This document shows positions 8,075 to 18,752 of a stretch of 64,000 nucleotides of DNA, one piece after another; positions within the stretch are counted from its first letter, which is position 1; each line of letters starts with the position of its first letter. The position numbers and the translations under genes were made by a program. The stretch spans positions 1 to 64,000 of the forward strand of contig NZ_JAUYGD010000089.1 in NCBI RefSeq assembly GCF_030690725.1. The letters are read 5' to 3'. The stretch is from Pseudomonas sp. (GTDB taxonomy: Bacteria > Pseudomonadota > Gammaproteobacteria > Pseudomonadales > Pseudomonadaceae). Below the pieces are notes generated by a model that ran no database searches, was not told the origin of the DNA, and saw only the letters and a program-made list of their open reading frames with translations.

Positions 8075-8677
8075 TTAACCGAGGGTCGCAATAAAGCGGT
8101 TTACCGCCTGCAGCAGGTCTTCGTAGGAGGTCGAGTTCATCACGAAGACCACGAAGCCTTCGATATCCTGTTTTTTCAGCTCAAAGCGGATATGGATCAG
8201 CATCACCACATGGTTCTGCACGCGGGTGCCGAGCACTTTGCGGGTGTCGCCGGAGTCGACCGAGGGCATGCTGCATTCAAATGGCGTGCTGGTCATTTCC
8301 GCCAGCGAGGCCAGGCAGGCGTTGAGCACCACGTTGCCGACCTCCAGCAGGGCGTCGCGCTGGATTTGTAGCAGTTCGGTGCCGGGCGGTACGTCGCCGA
8401 TCAGCATTTTGACCATCTCCAGGCTCTTGTCCTCGGGGAAGATCAGTAGCGCGTTGCCGGAGAACATGCCCTGGAATGGTTGACGGATGCAGTACATCGA
8501 GGCGCTTTTCTTGCCGAGGTGTTCGGTCACTTCGCTGACCGTGACAAAGTGCAGCTCGGGCACGCACAGCAGCACTTCATCCTGGAGCATTTCGCTCATG
8601 GCGGCTGCGGCGCGGCCTATGCCGATGTTGAACATCTCGCAGAGCACATCCGTTTGCAGGCTTGATAGTTTGAGCAT
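8075..8677 (-). CDS. CheC-like phosphatase
   Basis: CheC-family proteins dephosphorylate CheY-type response regulators. The 200-residue product has two copies of the family's active-site pattern E-x2-N: E14/N17 in VLCEMFNIGIGRAA and E112/N115 in ALLEVGNVVLNACL, each followed by a helix and the expected downstream proline region (TSTPFECSMP). It is the last gene of an operon running leftward from 11152; the gene immediately before it, 1 bp away, is a single-domain response regulator, which is the obvious substrate. It is encoded apart from the che cluster at 26-36 kb, so it probably serves the local c-di-GMP signalling module. Confidence 0.82.
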   Translation of the reverse strand: MLKLSSLQTDVLCEMFNIGIGRAAAAMSEMLQDEVLLCVPELHFVTVSEVTEHLGKKSASMYCIRQPFQGMFSGNALLIFPEDKSLEMVKMLIGDVPPGTELLQIQRDALLEVGNVVLNACLASLAEMTSTPFECSMPSVDSGDTRKVLGTRVQNHVVMLIHIRFELKKQDIEGFVVFVMNSTSYEDLLQAVNRFIATLG

Positions 8678-8678
8678 G

Positions 8679-9041
8679 TCACTGTCCCAGCGCTTGCAAG
8701 AGCGCTGGCCCCTTGTCGGCGGTTATCGGTTTGGCCAGAAAGGGCAGGCCAAGGGCTTGGATCTGCTCCTGGATGGCCGACTGGATATTGGCCGTGAGCA
8801 TGACAATTTTGATGCCGGGATGCTCCTGACGGATCACCGTCGCGGCTTCCAGGCCGCTGATGCCTGGCATGTTCAGGTCCATGCTGATCAGGTCGATGGG
8901 GTGCTCGCGGCAGGTCTCGATCGCCGCCTGGCCGCTGGCGGCTTCAAACACCGTCCAGCCGGGTTGCAGGCTGGCGAGGATACTCTTGGTCATCATGCGC
9001 GAGACCATGCTGTCATCAACGATCAAAAAGTTCTTTGTCAT
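8679..9041 (-). CDS. Single-domain response regulator (CheY-like)
   Basis: The 120-residue product consists only of a receiver domain: acidic pair D9-D10 (IVDD), phospho-acceptor D55 in SMDLNMPG, a switch Thr in VMLTANI and Lys in FLAKPIT. The start at 9041 is preferred over an upstream ATG at 9062 because GGAG lies ahead of it and the extra residues would overlap the upstream gene. It follows the diguanylate cyclase by 7 bp and precedes the CheC-like gene by 1 bp. The reading is that an unidentified kinase phosphorylates it, CheC resets it, and it affects the cyclase; only the gene order is observed. Confidence 0.85.
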   Translation of the reverse strand: MTKNFLIVDDSMVSRMMTKSILASLQPGWTVFEAASGQAAIETCREHPIDLISMDLNMPGISGLEAATVIRQEHPGIKIVMLTANIQSAIQEQIQALGLPFLAKPITADKGPALLQALGQ

Positions 9042-9048
9042 GGCGGTA

Positions 9049-10624
<1,576 letters not shown>

Positions 10625-10644
<20 letters not shown>

Positions 10645-11152
10645 TGATCTGCCAGACGGAGCGGTTTATATAAACTTGTTGGCCAAGTTGCTTAAATTTA
10701 TTGAATGGGTAAATCAGGATAAACGGGCCCTTCTCGCGGATGGTTAAGTTCTGCCCGTCGCGCCGATAAGCCAGGACTGGATTGAATTGTTCAGCATCGC
10801 TGATCGGCAGGGTCGCGTAATAGCCGTTCAGCGCCTGCAGGCGAATCGATTGGCCGCTGCTGTCACTCAGCTTGAGCAGCTCCTGCAGGCTAATGCCTTG
10901 CCAGCTGTGGCTGCCCTGGATGCCTAAGGTTTCCGGTAGCTCAAGGGTCAGGGTGCTCTGCGGCATGGCGTCCAAATCTTCAAGCTTGAGGCGGGTTTGC
11001 CGTGGCACGCCCTGATCATCGACCCAGTGCAGGGCCAGCAGGGTTTTGCTGCGGGTGGGTTCCGGGCCTTGAGTCGCACTGGCGCTAATCGAATAAAACA
11101 GCGAGAGCAGGGTGGTGATAGCAATATGTTGAATAATGGACCGCACACTCAT
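10625..11152 (-). CDS. Periplasmic molybdopterin-binding-domain-like protein
   Basis: The 175-residue protein has a signal peptide (to about ASA-TQ) and a small beta-rich domain with HSWQGISLQELLKL, LQALNGYYATLPISD and a C-terminal YINRSVWQINEIHIE, which resembles the oxidoreductase molybdopterin-binding (SUOX-like) fold. The domain is shorter than in real molybdoenzymes and I see no cysteine that could ligate molybdenum, so an enzymatic role is doubtful; a ligand-sensing role for the membrane cyclase encoded next, with which it overlaps by 20 bp, fits better. It is the first gene of the operon. The assignment rests on motif resemblance only. Confidence 0.6.
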
Positions 11153-11387
11153 TGTCGAATCTGCCTTGGGCTATAGCACCACTGTTTAATTGTTGAAGTT
11201 ACATGTTCAAGGTTTAAGTCGTTGTAGCGCGCGACACCTCGCGCAATGCCCTATGCGTGGGCTTTGCCGGCTCGCTAGTGTAGCCAGAAGGGTAGCCCAG
11301 GATTGCAAAGCGGGTAGTTCGACTAGGTTGTCAGTAATAGCCTGTAGTGCATTGCTAGGTAGTTTTACTGGTGTGTCTCGCGCGCAT

Positions 11388-11420
11388 AAAAAAGCCCCGG
11401 CAGTTGGCCGAGGCATTTTT
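11388..11420 (-). terminator. Terminator downstream of yjdM
   Basis: On the minus strand a GCCTCGGC...GCCGGGGC stem with loop CAACT is followed by six T residues. It lies 17 bp after the yjdM stop. The remaining intergenic stretch 11153-11387 shows no further gene and must hold the promoter of the signalling operon that starts at 11152. Confidence 0.75.
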
Positions 11421-11436
11421 CTGGCAGGTGCTGTGC

Positions 11437-11778
11437 TCAGACTTTGCGCACGAACTCAGATTTCAGCTTCATCGCGCCGATGCCGTCGATCTTGCAGTCG
11501 ATGTCGTGGTCGCCGTCGCACAGGCGGATGCCCTTGACCTTGGTGCCGACCTTGACCACCAGGGATGAACCTTTGACTTTCAGGTCTTTGATCACGGTGA
11601 CGGTGTCGCCGTCCTGCAGCACATTGCCCACTGAATCCTTGATCACCTTGGCGTCATCTGCCGCGTCGCTCGCGCCAGTGGCCGACCATTCGTGGGCGCA
11701 CTCCGGGCAGACCAGCTGGGCGCCGTCTTCGTAGGTGTATTCGGAGTTGCATTTGGGGCAGGGCGGCAACGTGCTCAC
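11437..11778 (-). CDS. yjdM: YjdM/PhnA family zinc-ribbon protein
   Basis: The 113-residue protein matches the YjdM (formerly PhnA) family over its whole length. A zinc ribbon at the N-terminus has four cysteines, CPKC...CPEC (residues 7-27), and the C-terminal domain carries VKDSVGNVLQDGDTVTVIKDLKVKGSS-like and GIRLCDGDHDIDCKIDGIGAMKLKSEFVRKV-like segments. Despite the old name it is not a phosphonate enzyme and its role is unsettled. The start is a GTG at 11778, supported by AAGGA just upstream. Single gene with its own terminator. Confidence 0.9.
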   Translation of the reverse strand: MSTLPPCPKCNSEYTYEDGAQLVCPECAHEWSATGASDAADDAKVIKDSVGNVLQDGDTVTVIKDLKVKGSSLVVKVGTKVKGIRLCDGDHDIDCKIDGIGAMKLKSEFVRKV

Positions 11779-11828
11779 GGCGAGTCCTTGATGGGTCGAT
11801 AAGAAAAGGCCGCATATTGTATAGGGTT

Positions 11829-12323
11829 TTATCGCGCTGCGCCGGGCGCGGGCAATTGCGGCCAGTTCAGCGTGCCACGGTCATTGAAACGCCAGGTGCC
11901 GAACAGGCCGTTGGCCAGTTTGCCGCGCAGCTCATAGGGCAGGCCCTGGCCGTCCTGATAGCCGGCCATGCCCCAGGCCTGGCGTAGCGCGGCGTAGGCG
12001 GAAAGGCTGACGGGAATGCGCAGGATGCTTTCGCCGTAACGGGGCACTTGCCCGCGCTGGTCACTGACGCCACTGAGCAGTGGTTGCTGATTAACCTGCA
12101 ACTCCAGGTCTACGCCGTCGAAATCGATGGCCCGGTCATTGGGGTTCTGCACTCGCAGTTTGATCGCGAAGCGTGCTTCCAGGCCTTCGCCGGGCAGCGG
12201 TTCGATACCGACCAGTTCGATGCGCAATGGGTCGCGCGGGGTCAGGGTGCTGCATGCAGCCAGGGTGAGCAGCAGGCTGACAAGCAGGGCGCGGGCGAGT
12301 GTGCGGTGAAGGGCGTTGGGCAT
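11829..12323 (-). CDS. LEA type 2 family lipoprotein
   Basis: The 164-residue protein has a signal sequence with lipobox LAAC (C24), followed by a LEA14/WHy-like beta-sandwich domain: LRIELVGIEPLPGEGLEARFAIKLRVQNPND, the FDGVDLELQVN strand, and GQVPRYGESILRIPVSL. Such bacterial WHy lipoproteins are linked to desiccation and stress tolerance in other organisms; there is no local evidence for the role here. It lies 50 bp upstream of yjdM on the same strand, possibly sharing a transcript. Confidence 0.8.
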   Translation of the reverse strand: MPNALHRTLARALLVSLLLTLAACSTLTPRDPLRIELVGIEPLPGEGLEARFAIKLRVQNPNDRAIDFDGVDLELQVNQQPLLSGVSDQRGQVPRYGESILRIPVSLSAYAALRQAWGMAGYQDGQGLPYELRGKLANGLFGTWRFNDRGTLNWPQLPAPGAAR

Positions 12324-12474
12324 GCTGGGTTTCCACTGCTGAATAATTACAGAGTAGAAGACCCCGAGAGCGGGGCGATTACGCCGCAGCTGGGCAAATT
12401 AGCGCGAGAAAGGTTGTTGCGGGAGATGCCCGCCAGCCTGCAATCACAGGTGCTGGCGGGGTTTCAGCGCAGGA

Positions 12475-13269
12475 TCAAAAGTGCACTTTTACCAGCAGGC
12501 TGGCGGTGTTCTGGTCAGTGCCCTGGAGGATTTCGTCGCCAAGGAAGCTGTCGTCGTCGATGCCGTACTTGTCCTTCCAGTAGTCGTATTCGATACCGAC
12601 ATACAGCTGCTTCTCGCCCCAGCTCATGGCTTTACCCAGGTCGTATTTGATCTGCGGGTTGAAGTGCAGGTTGGCGTGGTAGCTCTTGTCGTTATCCACC
12701 ACCCAGTCCATAAAGCCGTCGATAACGATGTCGGATTTGCCTACTGGGATGGTGTAGCTCCACACCGGGGTGATCTGCCAGACGTTATCGCCGTCGCGCT
12801 TGCCATCGGTCGTGCGGTTGTAGAAGTTCAGCGAGAAGTAGTCGAAGCCGGGGATCGCCAGGTCAAAGCCTGGGCCGATCAGGTAGGACTCGACATCGTC
12901 TTCACCGAATTCGTAGGTGGTGGCCAGCAGCACATCCTTGATCGGGCCGAACTCCAGCTTGCTGTTGAACAGCTTGCCGAACGACAGGCGCGGCGAGAAC
13001 TCACCGTAGAAGGTGTGGCCGTCGCCTGCGCCATTGGTGGCGTCGGTGTTGTACTTAATGGTGTCGACGAAGAAGAACAGGTCGCCGATAGCCCAGCCAC
13101 TGGCGTGCTCGAAGGTGATGGTCTGCTGGATTTCCGGGTCGATCTTGTAATCCTGGCCATAGAGGTAGGTCAGGCTGTTGTTCTGCCAGTGCAGCAGGTC
13201 ACCCGCTACGGCCTGGCCGCCCGCCAGTAGCCCGCCCGCCAGGACCAGAGAGGAAAGAGTACGGTTCAT
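12475..13269 (-). CDS. Tsx/OmpK-like outer-membrane channel
   Basis: The start at 13269 is preceded by GGGGAG and gives a 264-residue protein with a signal peptide (MNRTLSSLVLAGGLLAGGQA). The mature part is an outer-membrane beta-barrel of the nucleoside-specific channel (Tsx/OmpK) family: HWQNNSLTYLYGQDYKIDPEIQQTITFEHASGW-type opening, SPRLSFGKLF, FNPQIKYDLGKAMSWGEKQLYVGIEYDYWKDKYGID and a terminal aromatic F (VKVHF). Family members transport nucleosides; substrate here is unproven. It lies upstream of the cyanophycin locus on the same strand as the minus arm but separated by a long inverted repeat, so I treat it as a separate unit. Confidence 0.85.
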   Translation of the reverse strand: MNRTLSSLVLAGGLLAGGQAVAGDLLHWQNNSLTYLYGQDYKIDPEIQQTITFEHASGWAIGDLFFFVDTIKYNTDATNGAGDGHTFYGEFSPRLSFGKLFNSKLEFGPIKDVLLATTYEFGEDDVESYLIGPGFDLAIPGFDYFSLNFYNRTTDGKRDGDNVWQITPVWSYTIPVGKSDIVIDGFMDWVVDNDKSYHANLHFNPQIKYDLGKAMSWGEKQLYVGIEYDYWKDKYGIDDDSFLGDEILQGTDQNTASLLVKVHF

Positions 13270-13379
13270 CGAGTGGTGCTCCCCAAAGTGCTGAATTATG
13301 GTTTTAAACCTGTCTAAGTGGTCAGGCTGTCGAGGCTTGAGCAAGAACAAGGCCAAGTCCTGAATTTGCCCACGACGAG

Positions 13380-13414
13380 ACCACTAGAGCGCTGCGGGCG
13401 CGCACTCTAGTGGT
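13380..13414. other. Inverted repeat between the RpiR gene and the Tsx-like gene
   Basis: ACCACTAGAG (13380-13389) and CTCTAGTGGT (13405-13414) form a perfect 10-bp stem around a GC-rich loop that can pair further. No T-run follows on either strand. It may end transcription from the RpiR operon or be an operator for the Tsx-like gene. Confidence 0.45.
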
Positions 13415-13492
13415 TTCCGGGGGAATGTAAATACGCTGTATGCACTGATAACTGACCGGCTGGACAGTTTCGGCGTTAAGTTGGTGCGCCTG

Positions 13493-14440
13493 CTAGCTCT
13501 GTCGCGGCGTGGTGCTGGTGCGGCGCTTGATCGGCTTGCGCACCGGCTTGTCGCTGCCCGCTACATGCAGGTAGGACATCACGCTTTCGGTCAGCTCGGC
13601 GGCCAGTTGCACGGCTTCCTTGTTGCGCGCCATCACGCCGGCGACCAGGCCTTCGATCAGCGCCAGTACCGAGGTGTTGGAGCTGATCAGCACCGGATGA
13701 TCGGCTGGGGCAAACAGTGCATGTTTGGCGATGGTGGTCAGCGGCGAGGCGGGCGAGTCGGTGATCGCCAGCACGGTTGCGCCGCGTTCGCTGGCAAAGC
13801 GCGACAGTTGCAGCGTATCGAGGGAATAGCGCGGCAGGGAGATTGACAGCAGCACGTCATGTTCGGTGATGGCCGCCAGGCGGTACGCTGCGTTTTCGTT
13901 GCCGCCTTCCATGCTCACGGCCGTGGCATCGGCGCAGAACGGCACCAGGTTGGCCGCTGCCAGGCCGGCCATATAGGCGCTGTTGCCGAAGCCGAGGATG
14001 TAGATCTTGCGCGCCTGGATCAGGCAGCTGACAAAGGCTTCAAAGGTTTCCGCGCTGTTGTTGGCGCCGGCGGTGGCCAGGTTGCTGCTGGCGATCTGCA
14101 CCTGCTCGTGCAGGCCGAAAGCGCCGTCCGGGCGATGCGCCAGTTCGTTGCGCAGCTTGTCCACCGGCGACACCATCTGCTGCAGGGTGCTCACCAGTTC
14201 GGCTTTCAGCCCGGTATAGCCGCCCAGGTCGATGGCTTTGGCCAGGCGGTTGACGGCGGCCGCCGAGGTGGCAGTTTCCACCGCCATTTCCTCGATGGTC
14301 AGGGTCGCGGCTTTCAATGGGTGGCGCAGGATAAAGTCGGCCACCTTGCGCAGCGAGGGCTGCAGGTGCGGGGCGATTTCCGCCAGTTTGCGCATCACCG
14401 GGGCGGCGTAGACGGTTACGTTCTTGGCAGAGGTCGGCAT
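13493..14440 (-). CDS. RpiR/MurR family transcription regulator
   Basis: The chosen start at 14440 gives 315 residues; the open frame upstream is low-complexity Arg/Pro and unlikely to be translated. The N-terminal winged HTH of the RpiR family covers about residues 15-90 (LRKVADFILRHPLKAATLTIEEMAVETATSAAAVNRLAKAI), and a SIS domain (about 130-265: ARKIYILGFGNSAYMAGLAAANLV ... DVLLSISLPRYSLDTLQLSRFA) would bind a small effector. Such regulators usually control nearby catabolic genes. Here it lies downstream of the ABC transporter and M14 peptidase genes on the same strand, 132 bp from the ATPase stop, so it probably regulates the cyanophycin locus in response to a breakdown product; that is inference from position. 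Confidence 0.85.
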   Translation of the reverse strand: MPTSAKNVTVYAAPVMRKLAEIAPHLQPSLRKVADFILRHPLKAATLTIEEMAVETATSAAAVNRLAKAIDLGGYTGLKAELVSTLQQMVSPVDKLRNELAHRPDGAFGLHEQVQIASSNLATAGANNSAETFEAFVSCLIQARKIYILGFGNSAYMAGLAAANLVPFCADATAVSMEGGNENAAYRLAAITEHDVLLSISLPRYSLDTLQLSRFASERGATVLAITDSPASPLTTIAKHALFAPADHPVLISSNTSVLALIEGLVAGVMARNKEAVQLAAELTESVMSYLHVAGSDKPVRKPIKRRTSTTPRQS

Positions 14441-14572
14441 GGATGGGCTTTCAGCACGTTGAAGGATTGGGCGTGCGCGCCGGGTCGGGGCGGGCCTGGG
14501 TCGTTGCGGCTGAAGTGTATCTGAAGCCGACCGCGGCTGTGGCATTGCGCGCGGTCGGCCTACAGGCGCCGC

Positions 14573-15340
<768 letters not shown>

Positions 15341-15360
15341 GGCAGCGGATTCTCTTGTTG

Positions 15361-16473
15361 TTAGTCGGTAAGCAGGCGGCCCTGGCGAATCGGGTGCTGG
15401 CCGGCAACCTTGGCCAGCCACAGGCCGGGCTGGGCATAGCGCAGGCGTTCGCGGGCGTAGAGGATTCCCGAGGTTGTGGCGTGCACCACGGAGTGCTGAT
15501 CGCTCAGCGGGTCGATCACCTCGAACAGCGGGTCGCCGAGCTTTACCCGCGCCCCCAGCGGTTGCAGAAAACTCACCACGCCGGGGTGCGGCGCGTAGGC
15601 GTACTGCGCGCCGGCAAAGGGCGTGGCTTCACAACAGGTGAACGGCGCGGCGGGCCAGTCGCCGCTGATCAGACCTTGGCCGGCGAGAAAACCGAGAATG
15701 TCGTCGGCACTGTGCTGCGCCTGAGTGCGATCGGTGTCGGCCATGCCGCGCAGCTCGATGGTGGTAGCCATACAGGCCAGTGGAATCTGCGCCTGCGGGT
15801 AACGCTCGGCCAGGCGCAGCCAGGGTACGGCGCAGGCTTCATCGAAGGAGTTGCCGCCGCTGTCTTCGGCCAGCAACACCGCGCCGGCGCGCAGGCGCGC
15901 GGCCAATGGCTGTAGGCTGGGCCAATGTTGCGGCAAGGCATAGAGCAGCATGATCGATTCGAAATCACAGTGCAGGTCGAGCACTACATCTGCGTCGCAG
16001 GCCTGTTGCAGCAGCAGGCGGCGCAAGCCCTCCAGCTCCGATCTGGCCGGCGGCAGCGCGGCAATGGCCTCGCGCATCAGGCGTCGAATCAGCGTCACGT
16101 TGGCTTGCCCGTCGTCGCCCAGGCGGCCTTCCAGCTGCGGCGCGATCAGCTCGGCCAGCGCGGGAAAGTCGCGGTTGAAGTTCTGCCCGCTGGCCAGGTC
16201 GAAGCGGCCCTGGTGGGTGGCCTGAAACATCTGTCCCAGGCCAATTGGGTTGGCCACCGGCACCAGCTCAATTACCCCGTTGAGACGGCCCTGTTGTTCC
16301 AGTTCGAGCAGGCGGCGTTTGAGTTCCACCGCAACGCGCATGCCTGGCAATTCATCGGCATGCAGGGAGGCCTGGATATAGGCCTTGCGTGGGCCGCTGC
16401 CAAAACGCAACACCGAGAGCCGGCGTTCCGTTCCCGCTGTGCTCCAGGGCAGCCGGTGCTGAATATGTTGCAT
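15361..16473 (-). CDS. cphZ: M14-family metallopeptidase, probable cyanophycin dipeptide (beta-Asp-Arg) hydrolase
   Basis: The 370-residue protein belongs to the succinylglutamate desuccinylase/aspartoacylase branch of M14 zinc hydrolases. The zinc site is visible as H38-x2-E41 (HADE) and H168 (DLHCD); E240 (TTIELRG) is in the position of the catalytic glutamate, and NFNRDFP (98-104) supplies the conserved Asn-Arg. It has no signal peptide, so it is cytoplasmic. It is encoded between ABC permease and ATPase genes, divergent from two cyanophycinase-like genes, far from any ast arginine-succinyltransferase genes. A branch of this family, CphZ, is known to hydrolyse beta-Asp-Arg dipeptides, and the neighbourhood fits that role. 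Desuccinylase or acylase activity is the alternative. GGGAAAGC precedes the start. Confidence 0.75.
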   Translation of the reverse strand: MQHIQHRLPWSTAGTERRLSVLRFGSGPRKAYIQASLHADELPGMRVAVELKRRLLELEQQGRLNGVIELVPVANPIGLGQMFQATHQGRFDLASGQNFNRDFPALAELIAPQLEGRLGDDGQANVTLIRRLMREAIAALPPARSELEGLRRLLLQQACDADVVLDLHCDFESIMLLYALPQHWPSLQPLAARLRAGAVLLAEDSGGNSFDEACAVPWLRLAERYPQAQIPLACMATTIELRGMADTDRTQAQHSADDILGFLAGQGLISGDWPAAPFTCCEATPFAGAQYAYAPHPGVVSFLQPLGARVKLGDPLFEVIDPLSDQHSVVHATTSGILYARERLRYAQPGLWLAKVAGQHPIRQGRLLTD

Positions 16474-16482
16474 AGCTTTCCC

Positions 16483-17178
16483 TCAGCTCTTGCGTGGGGC
16501 CAGGTGCGCCAGCCAGCGGCCTTCGGCCCGCTTGAACAGGCGCACCAGGATAAAAGTCAGCACCAGGTAGAACAGCCCAGCGGTGATAAAGGCCTCGAAT
16601 GGCATGTAGTAGCGCGAGCTGACGGTGCGCGCCGCGCCGGTGATATCGATTAGGGTGACGATCGACGCCAGCGAGGTGGTGTGCAGCATCATGATCACTT
16701 CATTGCTGTACTGCGGCAGTGCCCGGCGCAAGGCCGACGGCAGCAGGATGCTGCGGTACAGGGTGAAGCGTGACATGCCCATGGCTCTAGCTGCTTCGAT
16801 CTCGCCATGGGGTGTGGCCTTAAGGCTGCCGGCGAGAATTTCCGCGCTATAGGCGCTGGTGTTGATGGCAAACGCCAGACAGGCGCAGAAGGTGGCGCTG
16901 GAGAAATACGGCCACAGCATGCTCTCCCGTACCGCCTCGAACTGCGCCAGGCCGTAATAAATGAGGAACAGCTGCACCAGCATCGGCGTGCCGCGGATTA
17001 CATAGGTGTAGAGCCAGGCCGGGCCGTTAAGCCAGGGCGCGCGCGACACGCGCAGCAGCGCCAATGGGATGGCCAGCGCCAGCCCCAGCGCGAGGGCGAT
17101 AAACAGCAGTTTGAAGGTCACCAGTACGCCGCTGCCGTAGAGCGGCAGGCTGTCGGCAATCAGTTGGAAATCGAGCAC
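16483..17178 (-). CDS. ABC transporter permease, HisM-like
   Basis: The 231-residue inner-membrane protein has about five hydrophobic helices and the binding-protein-dependent permease loop EIEAARAMGMSRFTLYRSILLPSALRRALPQYSNE, which contacts the ATPase. The upstream segment YVIRGTPMLVQLFLIYYGL is characteristic of polar amino-acid permeases (HisM/AotM). It is encoded 15 bp downstream of the second permease and 10 bp upstream of the M14 peptidase, clearly one operon. Partner of the permease at 17194-17883. Confidence 0.9.
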   Translation of the reverse strand: MLDFQLIADSLPLYGSGVLVTFKLLFIALALGLALAIPLALLRVSRAPWLNGPAWLYTYVIRGTPMLVQLFLIYYGLAQFEAVRESMLWPYFSSATFCACLAFAINTSAYSAEILAGSLKATPHGEIEAARAMGMSRFTLYRSILLPSALRRALPQYSNEVIMMLHTTSLASIVTLIDITGAARTVSSRYYMPFEAFITAGLFYLVLTFILVRLFKRAEGRWLAHLAPRKS

Positions 17179-17193
17179 GGTAGAAGGTCTCGC

Positions 17194-17883
17194 TTAGAGT
17201 TCGGCCAGGCGGGCGCCCACGGAGTAGCGTTTTTCCAGCAGGCGCAGGGCCAGCAGGGACACTGTGGTGAGCAACAGGTACAGCGCGGCAACCGCGAGGA
17301 AAAAGGTGAAGGGTTCGCGGGTGGCGTCGGCGGCGTTCTTGGCCTTGAACATCATGTCCTGCAGGCCCACCACGGAAATCAGCGCGGTGGCCTTGGTCAG
17401 CACCAACCAGTTGTTGGTAAAGCCGGGGATGGCGAAGCGGATCATCTGCGGCACCAGAATCCGCCAGAACACCTGCATGCCACTCATACCGTAGGCCGCA
17501 CCGGCTTCGCCCTGGCCTTTGGCAATGGCCATAAAGGCGCCGCGAAAGGTCTCCGACAGGTAAGCGCCGAAGATAAAGCCCATGGTGAAAACCCCGGCGA
17601 TAAAGGGATTGATGTCGATGTACTGATCATGACCGAGCAGCGGAGCCACGCGGTTTACCAGGTCCTGGCCGCCGTAGAAGATCAGCAGGATCAGTACCAG
17701 ATCAGGGATGCCACGAATAACCGTGGCGTAGCCTTCGCCGAGCAGTGCCAGCCATTTCAACGGGGACAGGCGAAACGCTGCGCCAAGCAGGCCCAGGGCA
17801 ATTGCCAGGGTCATGGAAGTCAGGGCCAGACTGAGGGTCAGCCAGGCGCCCTCGAGAATGGTCGAGCCGTAGCCGTGGAGCAT
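17194..17883 (-). CDS. ABC transporter permease, HisQ-like
   Basis: The start at 17883 has AGGAA upstream and yields 229 residues; a slightly longer frame reaches 17898. Membrane helices alternate with the conserved loop GEAGAAYGMSGMQVFWRILVPQMIRFAIPGFTNN, and GYATVIRGIPDLVLILLIFYGG is the usual HisQ/AotQ segment. With the other permease it would form the heteromeric membrane channel. It follows the binding-protein gene by 92 bp, a gap that holds no visible terminator. Confidence 0.9.
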   Translation of the reverse strand: MLHGYGSTILEGAWLTLSLALTSMTLAIALGLLGAAFRLSPLKWLALLGEGYATVIRGIPDLVLILLIFYGGQDLVNRVAPLLGHDQYIDINPFIAGVFTMGFIFGAYLSETFRGAFMAIAKGQGEAGAAYGMSGMQVFWRILVPQMIRFAIPGFTNNWLVLTKATALISVVGLQDMMFKAKNAADATREPFTFFLAVAALYLLLTTVSLLALRLLEKRYSVGARLAEL

Positions 17884-17975
17884 GATGGGGTTCCTCACGC
17901 AGAGGCCGAATGGCCTGCGCTACAACGAGAAAAAGGTGCCTCGCAGTGGAGGCACCCATGAGGCATTAGCGGTAC

Positions 17976-18752
17976 TTACTTGCCGTAGATATCGAACTCG
18001 AAGTACTTGGCCTGCACATCCTGGTACGTGCCGTTGGCGCGGATCGCATCAATGGCGGCGCTGATGCGCGCAGCGTTTTCGCTGTCGCCTTTGCGTACGG
18101 CGATTCCGGCACCGTTACCGAAGTATTTCGGGTCGTTGAAGTCCGGACCGACCAGGGCGAAACCCTTGCCGGCTGGGGTTTTGATAAAGCCTTCATCGAT
18201 GTTGATGATGTCCGCCAGGGTGGCGTCCAGGCGGCCGGAAGCCAGGTCAAGGAAGGCTTCGTTCTGCGAGGCGTAACGCACCACGATAATGCCGGCGGCT
18301 TCGAACTGGTCGGAGGCAAAGCGATCGTAGGTGGAGGCGCGCTGTACGCCGACTTTCTTGCCTTTGAGGTCGACCAGTGGGTCCTTGATTTCGCTACCGG
18401 CCTTCATCGCCAGCTTGCCGGGGGTGTGGTAGTACTTTTTGCTGAAATCCACCGATTTCAGGCGGTCTTCGGTGATCGACATGGACGACAGCACCGCGTC
18501 GACCTTGCGTACTTTCAGCGACGGAATCAGACCGTCGAATTCCTGCTCGACCCACTCACATTTCACCTGCATTTCCGCACACAGGGCGTTGCCGATGTCG
18601 TAGTCGAAACCGCTGATCTTGCCGTCCGGGGTTTTGAAGGCGAAGGGCGGGTAGGCCGCTTCGATACCGATGCGCAGGTTGTCCTGGCTGGCGACGCTGA
18701 ATGTGCTGACGGCGCTGAGCGCCAGAGCGCCGAGAAGTGCGATCTTGTTCAT
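17976..18752 (-). CDS. Periplasmic binding protein of the cyanophycin-locus ABC transporter (first of two)
   Basis: From the ATG at 18752, with AAGGAG upstream, the product has 258 residues and a signal peptide ending near FSVA-SQ. It is a family 3 solute-binding protein like HisJ/LAO/AotJ: LRIGIEAAYPPFAFKTPDGKISGFDYDIGNALC, the SSMSITEDRLKSVDFSKKYYHTPGKLA ligand motif, KKVGVQRASTYDRF and AIRANGTYQDVQAKYF. These lobes bind cationic amino acids in relatives. It is the first gene of the minus arm. A second, diverged binding protein at 22954-23718 may deliver a different ligand to the same permeases. Confidence 0.88.
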   Translation of the reverse strand: MNKIALLGALALSAVSTFSVASQDNLRIGIEAAYPPFAFKTPDGKISGFDYDIGNALCAEMQVKCEWVEQEFDGLIPSLKVRKVDAVLSSMSITEDRLKSVDFSKKYYHTPGKLAMKAGSEIKDPLVDLKGKKVGVQRASTYDRFASDQFEAAGIIVVRYASQNEAFLDLASGRLDATLADIINIDEGFIKTPAGKGFALVGPDFNDPKYFGNGAGIAVRKGDSENAARISAAIDAIRANGTYQDVQAKYFEFDIYGK

